Source: Euptelea pleiosperma
Lineage: Eukaryota; Streptophyta; Magnoliopsida; Ranunculales; Eupteleaceae
Direction of reading: 5' to 3'
Length of the DNA: 64,000 nt
Assembly: GCA_035048495.1 (NCBI GenBank)
Contig: CM068546.1
Span: 34,614,674-34,678,673, forward strand
The notes below the pieces were generated by a model. The model worked only from the letters and a program-made list of their open reading frames with translations, was not told where the DNA came from and searched no databases. Each line of letters starts with the position of its first letter. Position 1 is the stretch's first letter. The position numbers and the translations under genes are program-made. Shown one piece after another: positions 47,351 through 64,000 of this stretch.

Positions 47351-48461
47351 TCACCGCCTCAGAACAAATAAAACTAGGATTGCCAATTCTCATACAGCAC
47401 AAGCCGGGAACGGTTGAGAAGTTGGATTGTTGGAAACCACCTTAGGTGTAGGTGGTCTTATCAAGAAGATTTCCTAGACGAAACCAATTAACTCCATCTG
47501 GTGATCAAAGCTATCTGATACATCCAAAAGAAAGCACTCCCCAAAAAAATGATACGAGAAATCGATGGTGGTTATCATCCAACAAGCAGGTAAAGTTCAG
47601 TTTAGTGGATCTCTTTGGTGGGCACGGTGGGCTTTGTACAAACGCAATGTATTCCACAATCACGGTTCCAACGGAGCCATGCCACCTTCCAAGGTAGAAA
47701 AAGGACACTAAACAGCCCCACTAATAACAGAAAATTTTGCAAAACAGAGCCGTGGCAATCCATGGCGATAAAGCAAGCACATTTCCAGTTTTGGCCATTA
47801 AAACCATGTTCAGAACCATGCATATTAAGCACATAGTTGATTCATTTTCTATTATTATTTTTACTTAAAAATTAGTATACGAGAAATGCTATAGGTATGC
47901 CCACCGCTGTATCCAAAAGTTGCAAATCGCACTAGGTGGAAATGTATTGTAAGGGTGTTCTGTGCTTGCGTAAATTACCAAAACAGAATCCTCAGGAAAT
48001 TTGTCCAACATAGAGTGCGAGTACAATGCCTTAGGCTATATCATTTCTCTGGATCATTGAACCGTCCACCAAATTGAATCACCATCCCGATTCTTGAATG
48101 TACAGTTTTTTAAGGTCGACTTGGGATAATTCCTGATTTTGCGACAGACTTGTGGAGAAATAAACACTTATGTTTATTACATTGGTTAGATATGTACAGA
48201 CAACAAATGCAGCAAAATAGAACAAGCTCGACAAGGTACTTCTCATTAATATAACTTGCTAGCGGCTTCTCATTAAATATAACTTACTAGCTACATAAAT
48301 ATTGGATATTTGGCACAGCAAATTATCTAACACTATATATAATACACAGGAACCTGCGATGGAATACCCATCAATATCAATACCTAATATGTGGGGCATT
48401 ATGAGGAAACAAAGAAAATGACAAAAAAAAAAAGAAGAAGAGCTGTACAAATAAGATACCT

Positions 48462-61045
<12,584 letters not shown>

Positions 61046-61814
61046 CTGCAAGAATACACAATGTCAAATATGTCCACAATCCCAAATTTATGATGAAACA
61101 AAATCACACTGAAAATATTTGCAAAAGTACCAATGACGAAAAAAATTAATTAGGGAGGTGAAACATGAGTATGTAAAACTACATGCAGCTAAGAATGTAC
61201 TTGTGCATCATGTGTATGACATGGTTTTAAATTCTTACAGGTAGTATTAATTAGAAGAATTACATCAATGGAGTGAAGAAAAATGAATAGACGCACTTCA
61301 AAGCACCCACCAAAAATTGAAGAGGTACCATGATGCATATTTTCCAACAAGCGATTGACCAAAATTTCAATTTCATAATGGATGCACAACCCAAAGATCA
61401 TCATGTGCATTTACACTATAATATACTTGTGTCTTCATTTTCTTTAAGTTTTGCTTATGCAGCACGTCTGTGTGGAATTAAACGAACAAAGCAATGAAGA
61501 ACAACATAAATGTGGATATAAGAACATCAGATATGAAAAACGAGACTGTCTCTGCTTAAGAAGAAAATGGGTCAGTTGGGAAGATGTGAAAAAGCATGAT
61601 TCAACATCACCATCGTCATTTAAAAAATCTAAAAATTAATACTGAAACAATCTGAAGTTCATGATAATTATTTACATGCCAACTTGGATAAAAATAAAAT
61701 AAAATTTGAAAAGATCATTGATCGAAAAACTAAGGACACTGCCCAAGAAATTCAAAACGATGACTACATATAATCACTCTTGTGGTTTAAAAGGAAAATT
61801 TCTTATCCAAAAAA

Positions 61815-61975
61815 TCCAGAGGGGAAGGCCAAAACGGACATGGAGTGAGGTTCTATGAGGAGATTTTAAGAAACTTGACTTAACGGAAGAGATAGCTTAA
61901 GGCAGGATCGAATGATGGAATGGGATTCATGCAGCCAACCCCATACCATTGGGAAAAGGCTTATGATGATGAAAA
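61815..61975 (+). mobile_element. RTE-type LINE 3' fragment
   Basis: Reads RGRPKRTWSEV, then a decayed LTEEIA and IHAANPIPLGKG stretch, ending TTATGATGATG. This is the typical RTE C-terminus and (GATGAT)-type tail. Confidence 0.7.
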
Positions 61976-62519
61976 AAGCCAGAAAATTACAAACAATGTG
62001 ATCTTTTTAAACTGCAAAAGTGGCTATATGTGATCTCTTTATAAATGTAAGCAATGGATTACATATAAGATAAGACCTATTACATATAAGATGTACATAT
62101 AAAATGGATTGCTTATAAGCAATGGATTATATATAAGATGGATCCATTTTATAAAATGGATCAATAAAAGCCAGAAAAATGTACTTTTCTTATCCAAAAA
62201 AGTAAATCCACCCAGTCTCTTTCCACATAATCGTGTATCCCTAATTGTGCAGGAAAAAAATTACACATGGTCATGCACCCTTAATTGTGCATGACTATGA
62301 AAGTAATCTCTTTTTTCTTATCAGGAAAAAAATTCACATAGTTATGAACCCTTAATCATGCAGAAAAATGTAGATGTGTTACTCCCACTAGTGGAGGGGA
62401 CATGCAATGCACTTGATGCTCAAGTAATGCCATTGCTCTTATACTACATGTTGTGAAAGTATAGGTGTTGAGATCCACTCTTGGCCATGTATGAAATTTA
62501 TTATTACCACAGTTCAAAA

Positions 62520-62950
62520 CCGCATTCCGTCTCGTCCAAGACATCTCGTTCCACTAGAGTACCCGGATAATATATAGTGGAATATATTATCTCGTGCCAA
62601 CCTATGATACCTGGATACTTCAAAATGGGTGCCGTATCCGTATCGGATACTCCCATTTTAAGTGTAAATACCGTATCCACACCGTATCAGCCCCGTATCC
62701 TTGCCGTGTCTGGGTAACATAGGTGCCAACAAGACAAATTAATGTATTAAAATTGGTTTAAAACCTTATTTTTATGGTATATGTATCTTCTATAAAACAA
62801 AATTTGTAGCCTAATTAATGGATTAATCTTATCATGACATATAGTATTTTTTTTCCATTGTCGTATCTTGTTCGTCTCGGTCAAGACATCTAGTTCCATT
62901 AGCTTTCCAAGACAACAAGACGAAACGATATTCTAAACCTTGATTATAAA
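62520..62950. mobile_element. MITE with GTCTCGTCCAAGACATCT ends, hosting another MITE
   Basis: The left part has CGTCTCGTCCAAGACATCTCGTTCCACTAG. The right part has CGTCTCGGTCAAGACATCTAGTTCCATTAG in the same orientation, then AAGACGAAACGATATTCTAAACCTTG. The element is interrupted at 62602 by a 121-bp insertion. Exact ends are uncertain. Confidence 0.55.
62602..62722. mobile_element. 121-bp hAT-type MITE with perfect 8-bp duplication
   Basis: Ends CTATGATACCTGGATAC and GTGTCTGGGTAACATAG are degenerate inverted repeats. GTGCCAAC flanks both sides (62594-62601, 62723-62730). Inside, CCGTATCC words recur. Confidence 0.85.
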
Positions 62951-64000
62951 AAAAAAATTATTTTGAACAAATGACCACAGCCTTCCATTTTAGCAAACAC
63001 ATTTTAGATTAGATTCAACACATTTTCCCAACCAAACAATGTGATCTATCCGCTGGCCATGATCATACAATTATATTGATTTTTGACATAAGGTGGGTCT
63101 CACTAAATCCACGCACCTGCATCACATGTCCAAGTATGAAGATGGTAAATGGTCCTAATCTAACAAATGCATAATTAAAATTGTTTTGATAAATAATGAG
63201 TTTTTGGACAAAAATTGAAAGAAAAAAAAAATAGAGAATGTATGAAAGGGTACATGGGTACTTAAATGACTATATCACTCACTTGTACGGTTGTAACTCA
63301 TAATTAGCCATATAAAAGGTTTGTAAGTACATTACAGGAATTTTAAATTATAGTAAATATTAATCATACGGCTAAATAAACTTATCAAAAAAAAAATAAT
63401 TGCATAGTTAAGCAAAAACAATTGATAATGGTATCACTGGAAAAATCTCGGCAAAGAGCATTCTGATGGATCCACTTTTACTCAGACCAACTTATTGACT
63501 GAAAGTTGTGAGCTTTTAAAAAAATTTGCTTTCCTACAAAGATGGCAAGTTAAATTTTCAAAAAGAAAAAAATATAGGGAGCATGCATCTCTCCTCTTAA
63601 ATAAAGTTTCAAAAGCCTAGAATGCCCTCATTTATATTGTACCTTTAATAAAGATTCTAGGAACTTTCTTGGAAAAAGAGAAGCAAAAACCGATGTTCAC
63701 TCATAAACTACAGTTTCTCATTATAATACGAGATGCCAAAACATACAACACGTAAAAGCAAAAACCCAAGTGAACACCAAACAAGCAGGCCACAAAACAA
63801 ACCTACAATGCAAATTGATTCTAAGACCAACCATCAGGTTTGCTTCTATGGACAAGGAGAACGAAAGCATTAAGACTAATGATCATAATGCAACTACAAA
63901 GATATCCGCCTTATCAATGACAAGGCCACAAGTTCATGCATCCTAATGCATCTTAATTTTCTTAACAAAATCAACAAGCCAACCATCAGCAAACACTTTT

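Larger units (their letters stand above)
40413..48461. other. 8-kb intergenic region, repeats only
   Basis: It lies between the 5' end of IleRS and the 3' end of the AAA-ATPase gene, so it holds the IleRS promoter and the AAA-ATPase 3' UTR. I found no supported gene. Repeats listed separately cover 41.2-43.6, 43.6-45.2, 45.6-45.9 and 47.1-47.35 kb. 45900-47100 and 47400-48400 contain only unsupported short frames. Confidence 0.65.
61046..64000 (-). other. AAA-ATPase intron running out of the window, with repeats
   Basis: The next upstream exon, expected to end in an FPYYLS-like stretch, was not found. This is therefore probably an intron of at least 2.95 kb. It holds an RTE tail (61815-61975) and nested MITEs (62520-62950). 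The rest is AT-rich with nothing recognised. Confidence 0.6.

Noticed and set aside
45925..47840. Several overlapping short frames on both strands
   Set aside because: None shows splice-compatible extension or known motifs; the region contains MITE repeats.

Overview
This window is nuclear DNA of a flowering plant. The evidence is spliced genes with GT..AG introns, plant-type protein families, a plastid/mitochondrial aminoacyl-tRNA synthetase with a transit-peptide-like start, and many plant transposon relics (Copia, TRIM, LINE, RTE, hAT, Mutator-like). Introns reach 12.7 kb. I cannot name the species from sequence alone.

Three protein genes account for the coding sequence. (1) Plus strand, 1039-3253: the last five exons of a PRMT4/CARM1-type protein arginine methyltransferase. 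Its 5' part lies before the window. (2) Minus strand, 40412 to 4640: a complete 22-exon gene for organellar isoleucyl-tRNA synthetase (OVA2 type). All exons join in frame to 1075 residues. Its 3' end faces the 3' end of PRMT4. (3) Minus strand, 61045 to 48462: the 3' 21 exons (797 residues) of a large plant AAA-ATPase of the At4g02480/At1g02890 type. Its 5' end lies beyond the window.

Most of the rest is mobile DNA. Intron 13 of the IleRS gene (14786-27524) holds a three-level nest. An old Copia relic (16.15-25.3 kb) is split by an element with long inverted ends (17801-24547), which is itself split by a nearly intact Copia element (18304-23569, TSD CCAAG). Intron 18 holds a tandem TRIM with three LTRs (8903-9557). 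Other introns hold a hAT-like element (30660-31363), a Mutator-like element (26359-26836), LINE fragments (32.5-33.9, 35.77-36.02, 55.8-57.0 kb) and RTE fragments (57.2-58.9, 39.4, 36.6, 61.8 kb). The 8 kb between IleRS and the AAA-ATPase (40.4-48.5 kb) has no recognisable gene. It holds a cluster of four related inverted-end repeats, a foldback element and a possible solo LTR.

The genes are unrelated in function: chromatin or protein methylation, organellar translation, and an AAA-type machine. I see no operon-like or defence-like system. The most interesting points are an in-frame TAG at the same gag-protease junction in two related Copia copies, a GC-AG intron in the AAA-ATPase gene, the tandem TRIM, and the readable order of nested insertions.
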